From positions 2,013,001-2,077,000 of the forward strand of contig NW_018344228.1 in the NCBI RefSeq assembly GCF_002099425.1: a stretch of DNA of 64,000 nucleotides, read 5' to 3'. Numbering within the stretch: the stretch's first letter is position 1; every line of letters begins with the position of its first letter. The notes beneath the pieces were generated by a model. That model was not told the origin of the DNA and did no database searches. It saw nothing but the letters and a program-made list of their open reading frames with translations. Below are positions 1-12,059 of the stretch, piece after piece. Both the position numbers and the translations under genes were made by a program. Source of the stretch: Phascolarctos cinereus. Taxonomy: Eukaryota; Chordata; Mammalia; Diprotodontia; Phascolarctidae.

Positions 1-580
1 ATTTTCCTAATAGCAAAGAAGGTAGATTTTTCATTCTATCTAAAAATGATATTATTTATTGGGAGAAAAAAAAACAGATTCTAAACAGTTGGCTTGTGAG
101 TACTTACATAAAGAAGAGAGGATCACTGGAAGCCAGAAGGAGTTCATTAAGAAAATACAAGGTGAACTTTACTTCATTTTATACAAGTTATTAGAATGTT
201 AAATCATGAAAATAGTTTAGGTAGTGGTATACCTAGATTCCAACTAAAAATTTGAAATTTCCTCTTCTATCCTTGTAGTAATTATGGAATAATGAGGGAC
301 TACGTGACAGTATAGTAAGGAGAATCTGGAATGAATTGAAAGGATATATCTAAAGATAATTTATTTGAAAAGAAATCGCTAGTGTTGTGCCCTAGGAAGC
401 TGCATTTGTTATTGTTCTATCAATATTTATGCCAGTGACTTAAATGAAGGAATAGAAGCTCTTAAGAATGAAATTCTAAGGATAGAAAGTGGAATCATTC
501 CAAAGGGGGTGAAAGGGGAAGAACTAGCTACCAGCTAAAGAGGAAATTCATTAGCCACTCTTAGTGTGTATATGTATGTG
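1..580. other. Unassigned AT-rich DNA
   Basis: I see no gene and no clear repeat. Around 395-540 there is a faint likeness to the 3' part of CR1/L3 LINEs on the + strand (words such as 'tttatgccagtgacttaaatgaaggaatag'-type spacing), too weak to call. Confidence 0.5.
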
Positions 581-784
581 CAAAGTACTTTATAAATATT
601 ATCACATTTGGTCCTAAAAATAACCATGGGAGGTAGTTGCTATTATTAAGCCCATTTTACAGTTGCAGAAACTGAGACAGATAGAAGTAATTGGTCAAGG
701 ATCACATAGCTATTTATGTGAGAGACCAGACTGGATCTCAGGTTTTCTTGACTGCAGGCCCAGTGCTCTATCCACTGTACCATC
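581..784 (-). repeat. MIR-type SINE, reversed
   Basis: Read on the minus strand this follows the MIR pattern: B-box region, then a core giving 'cagtttcctcatctg'-like sequence, then the L2-related 3' end. On + it shows 'cagaaactgagacag', 'ggtcaaggatcacatagct' and 'gctctatccactgtacca'. It is old and diverged, with no visible target-site duplication. Confidence 0.8.
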
Positions 785-1630
785 TATGGTAAACCCTGCA
801 AGATGACTCCAATGTTGTGGGAGGGTCTTATATGAATTATTTCAGGACCACTAGATATCCATAATGAGGCAAGACTGTCAAAGTATATTATAAACAAAAA
901 TGAGGTTGGTGACAAGAGAACAATCTTTGAATGGAACAAAATCAAACAAAAATGGCTATTAAGGAGCTTAGATACAAATTACAACAGTTAGCAAAGCCAT
1001 GTCTAGGTTCCCACGATGTGTTTATCATTAGTCTAAGATCAACCATATATTTGATGTCGTGTGTCTCTCTATAATATTTGAAAATCCATGGGGAATAGAA
1101 AAATTACCAAAGGGCTATATAAGGGCAAACATTTCCTAAATTTTTAGAAAAGGAAAAAGTCTACAAATGATAAATCCATAAACCTGACTTTGATTCCTGG
1201 AAAAATTCTGAATTTCATTTTTCCAAGAATGGCTAGTACATATTTAGAAATAAAAGTAGGGATTCCAAAGAGCTCACATAGCTTCATTAAGAAGACAAGA
1301 TTTGGCAGGAGAGCGATAGATGGGGCATAAAATCCGTCTTCAAATATTCTAAAAGATGTCAGGTAGAAGAGGACATGTTTGTTTTGGTTGGCCTCAGCAA
1401 CTAAGTGTAAATAAGGAAACATAGCTGAGCAGATTTTGGTTCAATACAAAATAGAATTGCCAAATAATCAGTCATCCATCAATGAAAGTGCTACCTAGAC
1501 AACGTGAGCATTTCCCTTCACAGAATATATTTGAGTAGGAGCTGAATGAACCAGTGTCAGTGATATTATAGAGGAGATTCACGCTTCATTTGGGAATTGG
1601 CATAATTGGCCTCTAGGGTACTTTTGAACT
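785..1630. other. Unassigned DNA
   Basis: No repeat or gene is recognised. A 92-codon reversed open frame at 1144-1422 has no domain I know and low-complexity hydrophobic content; it is most likely chance. Confidence 0.5.
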
Positions 1631-1790
1631 CTGAGGTCATGTGGTTCAATTCCTGTCTCCATTTAAAAATAAATTTACAAATCTGTTATGTTAAATAAAT
1701 AATTTCACTTGTCTGAGCCTCAGTTTCCTCATTCATAAAATTAATCATTTAGACAAGATGATCTCTAAGGTTCCTTCTAGTTCTAATATT
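1631..1790 (+). repeat. MIR-type SINE fragment
   Basis: Shows 'ggttcaattcctg', then 'gagcctcagtttcctcatt', then a 'gatgatctctaaggttcctt' tail. The middle of the element is replaced by AT-rich sequence. Diverged. Confidence 0.7.
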
Positions 1791-2606
1791 CTAAGAATAT
1801 ACCCAGAAGAAAATGTGGATTAAATAGGAGTCACAATACAAAGAGACCCTTGATGGATAGCTTTCAGGGCCAGGGGAGATATGAAAAGAAGTTTCCAAGA
1901 AAGAGAAGTGTTACAGAGACTAAACCTGCTATTTCATTGGCATAGGGTATCCCAAAATGATGCTGAGGAGAAGAGGAAGGGTCTTCCTTGGGTCTGAGAA
2001 ACATAGCATATTATTTTACCTAACAGAAAGAAAGACATGTTAAATAGACATGGTTAAAGTAGAGGGCAGTGAGGGGCAGAGGCAAGTAAGCAGATGATTT
2101 AGCTAATTATTCACATATTTCAGAGTTAGTATTTATGTCTGAGTTATTCAGACTCACACTTTCACTTTGCTAAGGTTTTAAAACTTGACCTATTTGGGGC
2201 TATCTAGTCTCCCTCTATTGGAAAGCAAGTTTCTAAAAAGAAAGAGTTGTGTTTGGTATTTGTCAGTACAGTGATGGACTTTACCTGGAGCACCCAAGAA
2301 TATTTCTAGGCTAGGTGCAGGGCACAGCAGTTTGGCAACACAAGGCAAATTCTCCCTCCTTGAGAAGAGTAAAAAGAGATAAAAGGAAGGTGGAAAGGGA
2401 TGACTTGCTTGTTGAAGAGACAGCTAATTAGAGAATCAGCTCAAAGTCTCTAATCCGACATATAAATGAAACACCCATATAAGAAGGGGAAAAAAATAAT
2501 TTATTCAATAACTATATGAGCAGCTACTAATTGTAAGACATGGCTGGAAAAATAGCTCTTTCTTAGCTTGAGAGACATTTTTGACATGTATGCAGTAGAC
2601 AAACAT
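1791..2606. other. Unassigned DNA
   Basis: No gene, repeat family or structured element recognised. Confidence 0.5.
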
Positions 2607-2618
2607 TCTTATTACTTT

Positions 2619-2770
2619 TTTCTTTTTTTTTTTAGGCAGTTGGGGTTAAGTGACTTGCCCAGGGTCACACAGCTAGTAAGTGTCAAGTGTTTGGTCTGAG
2701 GCCTCATTTGAACTCAGGTCTTCCTGACTTCAGGGCTGGTGCTTTATCCACTATGCCACCTAGCTGCCCC
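2619..2770 (-). mobile_element. Marsupial tRNA-like CORE-SINE (WSINE1-like), reversed, with TSD
   Basis: On the minus strand it starts ggggcagctaggtggcata, has an A-box and B-box-like region, and ends in an A-tract (T run at 2619-2632 on +). Flanks tcttattacttt (2607-2618) and tctcattacttt (2771-2782) differ at one base and look like a 12-bp target-site duplication. The good flanks and low divergence suggest a younger insertion than the MIR copies nearby. Confidence 0.85.
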
Positions 2771-2782
2771 TCTCATTACTTT

Positions 2783-3198
2783 CTAAGTGTGCTTATTCAC
2801 ATCAGATACTTTGGCAGTCAAAATGCTTTTCATTCACTTATTGCTTTTGCATCTTTCATACCAGGAGCTAGAAAAAGTAAGCCGCAGGAAGCATATTTGC
2901 CCAATAACTTGAACTTAAGGTGAAATAATTTACCATTGAGTTGCTGTACTGCTAAGTTGAAATGTCTATTTTTTTTCAAAATTTTCAGTACATTATGTCC
3001 TTTCTGTACTGAATTAGTGAATTATTTGCAAAGATCAATGTGAAGATTAGAGGTTTTGAAAATTTGAAAATCAGCTGAAATGGTCTAATTTTCCTAATAC
3101 AGATAATATAAACTGTTCTGATGATTAATAAATATTAATTCCAAAGAGTTCTTATAAGAAATATATATATATATAATTTTGTTTTTCAATAAAATAAA
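2783..3198. other. Unassigned DNA with short TA repeat
   Basis: Includes a short (TA)n tract near 3160-3174 and an (AAT)n-like run near 3192-3212. No gene recognised. Confidence 0.5.
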
Positions 3199-3370
3199 TA
3201 ATAATAATAATAATTGCTAGCATTTATATTGCACTTTAAGGTTTGCAATGCATTTTGCAAATATTATCTCCTTTGATGCTCACAAAACCTTTGAGGTATG
3301 TACTGTTATTATTCGCATTTTACAAATGAAGAAGCTGAGGCTGAGAAGGATTAATTAACTTTAGAGTCAT
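3199..3370 (-). repeat. MIR-type SINE 3' part, reversed
   Basis: The + strand reads 'gcactttaaggtttgcaatgc', then 'attatctcctttgatgctcac', then 'tacaaatgaagaagctgagg', the reversed CORE/L2-like 3' half of MIR. Confidence 0.75.
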
Positions 3371-3389
3371 AACAATACACTAAGGCTTC

Positions 3390-4697
3390 ATGAACTTAAT
3401 CCCCTTCCACCTCTTTGAGCAGCTTGACATCTTCAATATCTATTCTATTTTTCAATCTCTCCATAGTTAGTGACTCTTTGCTAGATATTTTCAAAAATGT
3501 TCAAATCTCCCCACCATTTATAAAATATTTACTTGATTCACTCATTCTATGTATTTATTTTTCTATATATTTCCTCCCTTTTATAACCAAACATATAGGA
3601 TATGCTGCCTACCCTGGATGTCTCTGCTTCCTTTCCTTTCACTCACTTCTCAACCCTTTACAATCTGATTTTTAACCTCATCTGACTCAACTGAAATTGT
3701 TTTCTTGAAGAATACTAAGGATCACATAATTGTCAAATCTGATGGCATCTTCTTACTCTTTGTTTTTTGACCTCTCTGCAAGTTTTAAAATTATTGATCC
3801 TCCCCCCAATATCTAACTTTTTTTTCTTCCATTTTTGTGAGACTGCTCTTTGTTGATACTACTTCAATGTGCTTGACTGTTCCTTTGAGGCATCAAGCAT
3901 ATATTTCCCACTACCAATATGTGGGATAGTATAGTGCTCTGCCCTGAACTCTCTTCTCCCTTTCCATTTTTTCACTTGATAATATATTCAAATTCTGCAT
4001 GCAGATGGTTCTTCAATCTACCTTCTCTTCTGAGAAACATTCCTATATTACAAGTTCCCTATATACATTCATAATGGGATGCCCCATAGGCAATGTTTTA
4101 AATTTAATATGTCAAAGAATTTATCTATCCCTCTAAAGTCTTCTGTAATTCTTAACTTGCTGATATCTGTTGAAGGTACAACCATCTTTCTCATTACGTC
4201 ATCCCACATCTTTGGTATTATCCTTAACTCTTCCCTCTCCCTTACCATCCCTATGTAATTACTTCCTAAGTTGTGTTCAAGCTAACAACATACCTTCAAC
4301 AACTAACCTGTTGTCCTCCATATGTTATTGTACAATTATCATCTTTATGCCATTGCACAGGCTCTCTCCAAGGTCTATATTATACTATTTTCATATTTCT
4401 ACTTCTTAGAATCTGAGCTTCCTTCAAAGAACAACTCAAGTGTCCTCTCCTATTCTGATTCCCTGCATTGCTAGATCCCTCTCCCTTAAATTATTAGGTT
4501 TTTACTTCACATGTTATGTTCCAGGCATGTTGTATTTACTTTTCTTTATTCACTTTGTGATTTGTTTTCACCTCAACAGGATATAAGTTCAATTACTACA
4601 GGTATTATTTTAATTTTGTCTTTGTATTCCCAGTGCTTAGCACAGTACCTGGTACATGGATGGTATTTAGTAAATGTTTCTTGCATGAATATATGAA
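3390..4697 (+). mobile_element. Old L2-family LINE copy, RT region to 3' end
   Basis: Collinear with L2. Near 3640-3790 the phrases match the RT region that normally encodes LDLSAAFDTVDH ('gacctctctgcaagtttt...attgatcctcc'). Near 4400-4480 is the '3' UTR' word pattern ('ttccttcaaagaacaactcaagtgtcc'). It ends with the classic L2 tail 'cccagtgcttagcacagtacc' near 4629 and 'ggtatttagtaaatg' near 4664. No long frame survives. The short frames at 3415-3675 and 4170-4409 lie inside it and are decayed LINE sequence, not genes. Confidence 0.75.
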
Positions 4698-6500
4698 TCC
4701 AATCCAATGCCTTCATTTAGTTTTCAAACAATCACAATTTCTCACTCTTACAAATAAGGAGAAATATATCCTCTCTCAAAATGTATTTTAGTTTTAGGTT
4801 GCTTATTTCTTCCTGATATTTACATAAAACCCCCAGACTGATTTCATTTTGTGACCTTTCATTAAGATATAAATGCAATGAACAGCCATCAAAAATAAGT
4901 ACTAATTCTTTGATGGGCAAAATGGAAGCAGTAGATTGATTTGTTCTCTATGTTAGTTAAAAACACGATTTCCAAATCTGTTTTCTCAATAAGCTATCCA
5001 AATAAGAGATGTTGCAATTTCCCAATTTGCCACATGCTATATTTAAGCTCTAATAAATATGAATGTGCCTATTCATTCACATGAGGAGCTCTAGTAGCAT
5101 GAAGCAGTAAAGAAACTAGGGATCTAATTATTTGTAAAACAAAACAAAAACCAACAACAAGAAAACCAACAACTACAAAACTTTTCATTAAAGTATAAAA
5201 TATTGGCATTTATCTAGCACAAGGTGATTCCTATAAGAAATATAAGCAAATATTGTTAACAATATGAAATAAATATTAATAATAAGAATGTGTAATGCCA
5301 AATCTTGATTCCATTAGCATAAAGAATAAAAAATATCTCTATTTCATGATAAAAGCAAAATTTAATCATAAGTATGGACCCATTCATCCATTCATTAATC
5401 AGGGTAATGTTTATGCTCCTTTGCAAATTACAACAATTTATTTGTTTGAGGTTGTCTTTATTATAGTCATTAAGGACTAGAGTTGTTAATCAAGACTGAA
5501 GGAGCTGTAAATTCTAGCTAGGTAGTAATGGTAGGGGACATCAATTATTCAAACAAAGATTATAGGCCCATTTCATCAACATGAGAAACGTGTGTAACAC
5601 TTTGGTACAAAAAAAAAATTCTTTCATGGCATGTGAACTCAAGAGCCACAAAAAAAAAATGGAAGCACAATGGAGCTGGAACTGAACAATAATTGTTAAA
5701 ATTATTTCTTCCTCAAATTATTGACAAGGATGCTTTTTTTTTGAGGAAGAATGATATTATTTATATCTTCTATTTGTACCTTCTTCTCTCAAATGGGTGT
5801 CTACACCCCAAATACAGATTGATCCTCCTGTACTATGGCTAAGGGGCTAGCTAAACTACTTAACAAGAATTTATCTTTATATAAATTGGAGATATTTGAA
5901 ATATAAATACTGATTAAGACTTGTAAAAATTTCCTCCTAGTTTTAATCCGTCAGAGACCATCTGAAAGGACACAATCTTTTGCCTTTCAAGAGATTTTTT
6001 AAAAGTCTCTTATAATCTGAGGAAAATGTTTCTCTCTTTTTATTTTTTTATTTTTATTTTTAATTTGTGAAATAAATCAAGCATTTTCAGAACATAGCAT
6101 AATAAAAAAAAAGATGGCACATGAAACTGCAAATTTATTATGTGCAATTTGCTATTCCTTTTCAATATATAATAAGGTTACCATGTAAATTTATTTTTCC
6201 CTTTTGGGCTGGATTCTTATTGTTGTTCCTATCCACAAGAAGGGTTCCCAAAAGGAATTATAAGCAGATGAGTCTCATCTTCATATTAAACGAGCTAGTG
6301 GAATATATATTTTTTTTAAATATCATTGAATAATTAAGCAAATGCAACTCATTGGCAAAAAAGCATAATTTCTATAGGGGAAACTCAAAGCCAATTAGTC
6401 TGTTATTTGTGGGGATGAGCAGCAAGGATAAGGGGTGGGAGAAATACATAGATAAGAAGAAACTCGGCATCACTGTTAGGTAGTCAGTAAGGTCAGGAGG
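4698..6500. other. Unassigned AT-rich DNA
   Basis: No gene recognised. Contains A/T runs (5608-5617, 5648-5657, 6036-6064) and several 60-70 codon chance frames. No repeat family recognised. Confidence 0.5.
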
Positions 6501-6594
6501 TCAATACACCATTCTAGAAAAGCAAGGAAGATTGTCCTCAGATGGGCTATATTAGACTTCCAGTATTTCTCTGTGGAGCCTATGGCCAACGGCA
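6501..6594 (+). repeat. Copy 1 of a 94-bp sequence repeated at 7587
   Basis: Matches 7587-7680 at about 85 of 94 positions without gaps. Shared words include 'agaaaagcaaggaagattgt' and 'ctgtggagcctatggccaa'. I do not recognise the family. It could be a local duplication or two members of a dispersed repeat. Confidence 0.75.
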
Positions 6595-7044
6595 TATTTA
6601 AGGAAGAGGTACAGTGGCCTGCTTATAATTAAGCTGACAAACTTTGGTATCTTTAGGTCATACGAATTTTTTATTGAGGATGAGGCACACGCAGGTAAGC
6701 CTTCAGAGCTTATTGAAAGAGTGCAACCACATTATCTGGGGAAAGATTTGTTAAATGATTTCATCTTTTCCTCCATAAACTGACTGGTAGAGAAGCCAAA
6801 TACAAAGTACAAAATGGATGTTGTGCCTGTTTTGTTGTATGTTGTATTTTGTGATAATAACATATATGTATGTGTGTATGTATATATGTGTATGTGTGAA
6901 TGTTTATGTGTATTTGTATGTATTCATGAGTTTTTTCTAAGACTGTTAGACTGAGTCTAACAATAGGATAATGGCCACAATGTAGTGTATCTAAGTGAGC
7001 TGTTAGACTCATACCACAAAATCCACTGAGCATATAGTTTAGGA
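6595..7044. other. Unassigned DNA with TATG-type low complexity
   Basis: A degenerate alternating TATG/TGTA tract lies at about 6860-6930. The 98-codon reversed frame across it encodes His/Ile/Thr-rich low-complexity sequence and is not a gene. Confidence 0.5.
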
Positions 7045-7190
7045 AGCCTGGGTTCAATTCTCAGCTCTGACATTTATTAACTGTGTAACTATGAGCAAGT
7101 CTGTTAACCTCTTTGAGCCTAAGTTTTTCTAACTATTATTAAAAAGGGAATAAATTCAAACCTTAGACTTGAAGGCTTAGAGATTTCTCA
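7045..7190 (+). repeat. MIR-type SINE
   Basis: Shows 'cctgggttcaattctcagctc', 'aactgtgtaactatgagcaagt' and 'aacctctttgagcct', the B box and core of MIR. Confidence 0.75.
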
Positions 7191-7586
7191 TTAATTTTAA
7201 GATATAACTCTGTATAATGTCTGTTATGTCACTCAAGGTATTTTTAGGATGTCATAGGAATCACTGGCTATAAATTATTTGAACTTTCTAAAGGAATGTC
7301 ATGACAAGTTTTTATATTTATATTTTAAAAATAAATGTGTCATTATGGGACTAGGGATGATTATTTGTTATAAAGAGGAAATCAGCTTGAGGAAGGAAAA
7401 AATGTAGTTATAAAAGGGCATATATTTAATAAGTCATGTAAAGAAAGAGATGGATCTACTAGTGCTTGGTGTTAGAGTGAAAGTGTTCATAAATGTTCTG
7501 GAAATGAAGAGTATATAATGAGATCTCAGTGCACAAATGATATTAACTTTTAGATGGTGAAATGCTAAGCTGATAGGGATTTAAGT
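7191..7586. other. Unassigned DNA
   Basis: No gene or repeat recognised. Confidence 0.5.
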
Positions 7587-7680
7587 TCAATTCACCATTT
7601 TAGAAAAGCAAGGAAGATTGTCCTCAAATGGGCTATATTGGGCTGCCAGTATTTCCCTGTGGAGCCTATGGCCAATGGCG
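7587..7680 (+). repeat. Copy 2 of the 94-bp sequence at 6501
   Basis: See copy 1. Same orientation, start-to-start distance 1086 bp. Flanks of the two copies do not match. Confidence 0.75.
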
Positions 7681-9170
7681 TAAATGTATTTGAATGGTCA
7701 TGTAATCAACAGATAAACTTAATGAAGTTAAATCAAAATAATTTACCTTTTCTCATTTAATTTAACATTTATTAAGTGTCTTCTAAGGGCAAGATACTTT
7801 GTTTTTTACATATATAATCCAAATGATATCAAATAGAGTCAAAGAATAATGATAAAAAACCCTTCTAAGCACAAAAAAAAGTTATATTTGCCTTCTTAAA
7901 CTTGCCTACGCTAACTTTGCTATGATCCACTCTACCCACAGCTTCCTCAACTGTTTAAACAAGCTAATTCACTTTGTGGCAATAAATTCAAATTATGCTT
8001 ATTGGAATAAGGATGCTGAGTTATTGGTTGAAGAAATACATTCCAAAAAAGAGTCAGAATAAAACATTCACAGATGTGTAGAGTAGAACAGTGCTCAGCA
8101 GCAATTTAAATCATTATAGACTTCATTCTAAACAAATGCTTCTGATGTATTCTATGGCCAAACAAAATGTAATGAATTACGTTGAATTAACAGAAATAAT
8201 CTTTTACAAAACCATGGTGCAACTAAATTTTGCGTATTATGTAGGCTACTGGTCAGTCTGGGAAAAAAAAGATTCAAGGGTATTATTTAAATATCAGCAG
8301 ATCTATATTCTCCCTGATAAAGATATCCCAACCAATAGCATAGATCATAACCACTCAAAGCTTTCTCATCTTTTGGGTTCTTGTCCATAACTCTATTGAA
8401 TACAAACCAAAGAGGAATGAAGCTTTCCTCTGGTGCTTTGAATATTGCAGGAATAGCAGTCCTACACTCAGGAAGCCCTTCTGCCATCTCATGCTCACTT
8501 GTTCAATCCGTTTCTCTTTCTAGTCCTACATGTCCTCAATTTTTTTCACGCAATTTCTCATGCACAAGTCATCAATGGCAAGGTACAACAGTCTTTCCAT
8601 GCTTGCTGTGTCTATTTCTATTCTTTTTGTAGATTTCTTCTGATAGTGAAGTTCTACATTAAACACAGATATATAGCTACAAAGATCAGACAGGATCAGG
8701 GAAGAGGGAAAACTGCCATTTTACTGATTGTAGTCTAATGACTGAGATATTTCAGTCTAGACAGATGAAGCCAGAGAATAGATATGACTGAAATCTACAT
8801 AATAACAAACATTGTGGATAGAACCAAGGTCTAATCATAAAATTTTTGCATGAAAAAATTAAGGGAAATGCCTGATAGATAAGTTCAGGACAAATAAAAA
8901 GAGGAATAACATAAAGTGAGTAGCAATCTTATAGAATTAAACCAAGATTTGATGATGACTGGAAATATTAAAAGCTTCAAAATGTGTTTAAATGAGTAGA
9001 TAACAGGTCCATAATCTGTAAATTCCAAATCTATAAAGCCAATGTTGAGGAAAACTGATCTTTCAGACACTGTCCTTTAGTGCTACTGTCAGAGGCAACA
9101 CATCACGATGGCTAAATGACAGATCTGAACTATCATCTTAAGTGTGACCAGTTTTTCACTTTGATAAAAA
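7681..9170. other. Unassigned DNA
   Basis: No repeat or gene recognised. Overlapping frames on both strands at 8091-8740 (66-99 codons) show no domain and overlap each other, as expected by chance in AT-rich DNA. Confidence 0.5.
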
Positions 9171-9960
9171 AAAATATTCAAAGACTACTTAGGAAAGTCA
9201 AACTCCTTTTCCTGTCATTCAAGTTTCTCTGGAATTTGGCCCCCACCCAGGGTGTTACCCTTGTCTTTTATTAACCCCATTTGGCTACTCTATATTGCAC
9301 ACTAACTAGATTATTCAGTGAATCTCACATGCCCTATACTCTTTCGCTTCTGTGTTTTTGCTCATACTGTTTCTTCTATAATGTCCCCCTGTCCCTTTTT
9401 GACCTGCTGAGTTTTGATTGATTTCTTGATCAGGTCTTCCCTGGCTGAAAATGCAGCTATCACTCATGGGCCAATCTCACTTCTAAATGACACAGAATCT
9501 TGGAACTGTTCTATTTCTGACATAGGTGGGTTCACCCCTCCCTAATCATCTTGGTGCCCCTCTAATCTTCTCCCCACTCTAAGGGTCTCATTATATTGCT
9601 GCAATCCATTAGCTTCAGCCACTCCCTGTAGTAAAGATTACAGGCGTGTGCTGCCACACCTGACATTCTCAGTTCTTTCTGGTCTTTTCCTCAAATCCTA
9701 GATCCTCCATAGAGGCCTTGTTTATACTCTGTCATAATCTTCCACTTTAGAACTCCATATACACTAAGTTTTGCCTTCTTTTGGTGGGCATATTCCTTAT
9801 TTTGTATTACGCTTCTCTTTATGTACATCATATTCTTTTACTAAACTGCAAGTTACATCAGTCAGGGGCTGTGTATTATCCAAATTGTTCTTAGCTTTTA
9901 GTGACAAATAGGGTACTCCAAATACAGTAAGTATTTTTGGAATTTAGTTGAAATGAAATT
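9171..9960 (+). mobile_element. L2-family LINE 3' end, interrupted by a 7SL pseudogene
   Basis: 9180-9430 follows the L2 3' coding/UTR pattern ('tttctctggaatttggccccc', 'gctcatactgtttcttcta'). After the 7SL copy, 9665-9950 continues with the L2 3' UTR ('ctgcaagttacatcagtcagg', then a tail resembling '...acagtaagtattt'). The element was present before the 7SL copy landed. Confidence 0.65.
9430..9664 (-). pseudogene. 7SL (SRP RNA) pseudogene
   Basis: Functional 7SL is the RNA scaffold of the signal recognition particle. Read on the minus strand, the 5' end at 9664 matches the Alu domain: the + strand has 'gattacaggcgtgtg' followed by 'ccacacctgac'. Unlike an Alu SINE, the likeness runs on through the S domain: ggttcacccctccctaatc at about 9528 matches the complement of the 7SL stretch GAGGGGTGAACC, preceded by 'tttctgacatagg' (7SL GGTCGGAAAC region), 'ccaatctcacttctaaatga' and 'aaaatgcagctatcac' toward the RNA 3' end. 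About 60 nt between the 5' domain and S domain are missing. Divergence is high, so it is an old retrocopy, not an active gene. Confidence 0.8.
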
Positions 9961-10499
9961 TTACTTCTATAAATTTATAAATTTGAATTGTATTGTTCCA
10001 TTTTCAAAAATTCTTATTAGAAGGTAAACTTTAATCAGATGTTCAAAAGACTAAGAGTTCATGGAGATGCATAGAACCTTACTCATGCTCAAATTAAAAA
10101 CAACAAAAAAGCAAATTTGCTCATCAGAACCACAAATACTACCTTAATTAATGAATTTCCCAGAATTTTCTCTGACAAATCATCATGTCCTAAAACTTTC
10201 TATTTTAGCTAAATGGGTCTACTTATTAACCTTAAATGTCATGTATTCATTCGAAGTTCCACATATTGAACATGTCCTTCTTCTAATAAAGTGCTTACTA
10301 TTGTACTTTCTGCCTATCTAGTGTCTGGCCATCCTTTAAGATCCATATCAAGCTCTGTCTTCTCCATGAAATCTTACTGAACCCCCTCAGAAGATGATCT
10401 TTATTTCCTTCCTCTGAACTTCTTGTCACTTTTATTCATATCTCTTATTTGACAGCTCTTACTTACTGTAAGGAGTTTAAAGAACTATATCTACTTGGA
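9961..10499. other. Mostly unassigned; possible L2 trace
   Basis: 10310-10440 resembles L2-like 3' sequence ('aagatccatatcaagctct', 'tccatgaaatcttactgaacc'), weak. Nothing else recognised. Confidence 0.4.
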
Positions 10500-11095
10500 G
10501 TATGAAAGAACTAAAGAGGTCCTCTAGTTCAGGGCTTATTAAACTTTTTTTTCCACTTGCAACCCGTTTCTGTGTTTCTGCAGCTTTTGCTGGCATTGTG
10601 TTACCTAAGGGCATGTGCTGTGCAATGTGTGCATGCCTTGTGTTCAGAACCAATGGTGCAGCATAGTTTAGCCTTGCAACACAGGCAAGTACTGCCAGAA
10701 ATACCTCAGATTCATTATGTGTTTGATTTTTAGTTAATTTTTGGTTGTTGTATGTTCAGAAAACTTTTACTGTTGCCAAATTTTCCATGACCCCAAATGG
10801 GGTCACAACTCACAGTTTAAGAAGTGCTGCTCTGGTTCATCTCAATCTAAAGCATCCTATTTAGTAGTAATTTATCCTCTGATGAAAGATATTCATAGAT
10901 GGGATGCTCACCACCTTCTATAGTTCAACTTTTCTAATGGGTTAGGTATTTTTTCTTCCCACCCAATTGTTCTTGCTTTTACCTTCTGTATCAAAGCATA
11001 ACAGTCTTTGAAGACACTTATCTCCTTTCCTTGACATGCAGTTGTTTCTGAATCTAGACTAAACAATTTTCTTTCTGAGCTATAGCATCTGTAAA
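10500..11095 (-). mobile_element. CR1/L3-family LINE 3' end, reversed, split by a hAT element
   Basis: Outside the hAT insertion (10530-10829) the + strand reads like reversed CR1: 'aagaggtcctctagttc', then 'gatgctcaccaccttctatag', 'cacccaattgttcttgc' and 'cagtctttgaagacacttat'. These correspond to the conserved CR1 3' coding end ('...GGTGAGCTCCCC...', 'TTGAAGACAG' in reverse). Confidence 0.65.
10530..10829. mobile_element. Non-autonomous hAT element, 300 bp, with TIRs and 8-bp TSD
   Basis: Left end cagggcttattaaactttt and the complement of the right end (cagcacttcttaaactgtg) form an imperfect terminal inverted repeat of about 19 bp. Flanks ctctagtt (10522-10529) and ctctggtt (10830-10837) are an 8-bp duplication with one change, as hAT transposases make. 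The interior has no transposase frame. The 60-codon frame at 10741-10923 runs out of the element and is chance. Confidence 0.88.
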
Positions 11096-12059
11096 ATCAT
11101 GGTGTTGCACTGTGATTTTGAAAAGCCATTTAGGCTCCAGTTCCTGTTATCCTTTGAGATATTCACTCTTGACTGTTTTGTCCATGAGGGTAACAGATCC
11201 ACTCTCCCAAAGCATGCTCAGTTGAGCTACTATGTCATCCCTCTACAGACATCTTTCAGGGTTGAACATATGGATACACATGACTTCTAAGCTGTGTGCC
11301 AAGTGAAGAACATTGCCAATAGTCAAAGCTGTGCCAAGAAGCTTTTGGCTTAATAATCATGACTAAGCTTTCAGAAGGAAGTCAGCCAAAGAAGAATTAT
11401 GTTTGTTTTTGGCCATAGCCTCTGAGTAAAACTATGCGATCCAAATAACATGTACATTATCATACTGCAGCACATTGTGTTTTGAGCTAGGAGAAAAATT
11501 CCTGGGTCATACTGATTCACAGTCATGCCTCATGTTATATACACTGAATACTTATACTTATGTATTAGCCAAGAAATGTGGACAAAAACCAGATCCAAAC
11601 AATGTGTGCAAAGATGAGTTCAAATAAACATACATACTAATTATCAATTACTAAATTGCAATTTCTATGGAAGTGTCCAGTTAGGCAAATAGGTGGAAAT
11701 TCATTGATGTTGAACTGAACTTTACTTTAATAGTGTAGACCTGGAGGCCACACTATTGGCTTTTCTGCTGTTATTTTTTTCTGGGCCATTTTGGTTTTCT
11801 GCTACATTTAGGAGATTGTAACAAATAAAGGAAAGGGCTTATCAATTGAAAAATAAAGTTAGTATACATTGCTAAGGTGGACAATCATTTCTTAATAATA
11901 ATAGATGTGGGACCACCTTTATGGCATTACAACAAAAAGCTAATCATGTTTGGAAAGCAATATAGCTGTACCTATTCAGAGTGTGAGAAATAAGCACTCA
12001 TTTTTATAGAAAATTATAAACTCCATGCTAAGTCCAATAGCTAGTCATTGTAACTCTAC
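11096..12059. other. Unassigned DNA
   Basis: No gene or repeat recognised. Confidence 0.5.

Noticed and set aside
9600-9664. Alu-like SINE ('gattacaggcgtgtg')
   Set aside because: The likeness continues into the 7SL S domain, which Alu lacks, and Alu is primate-specific.
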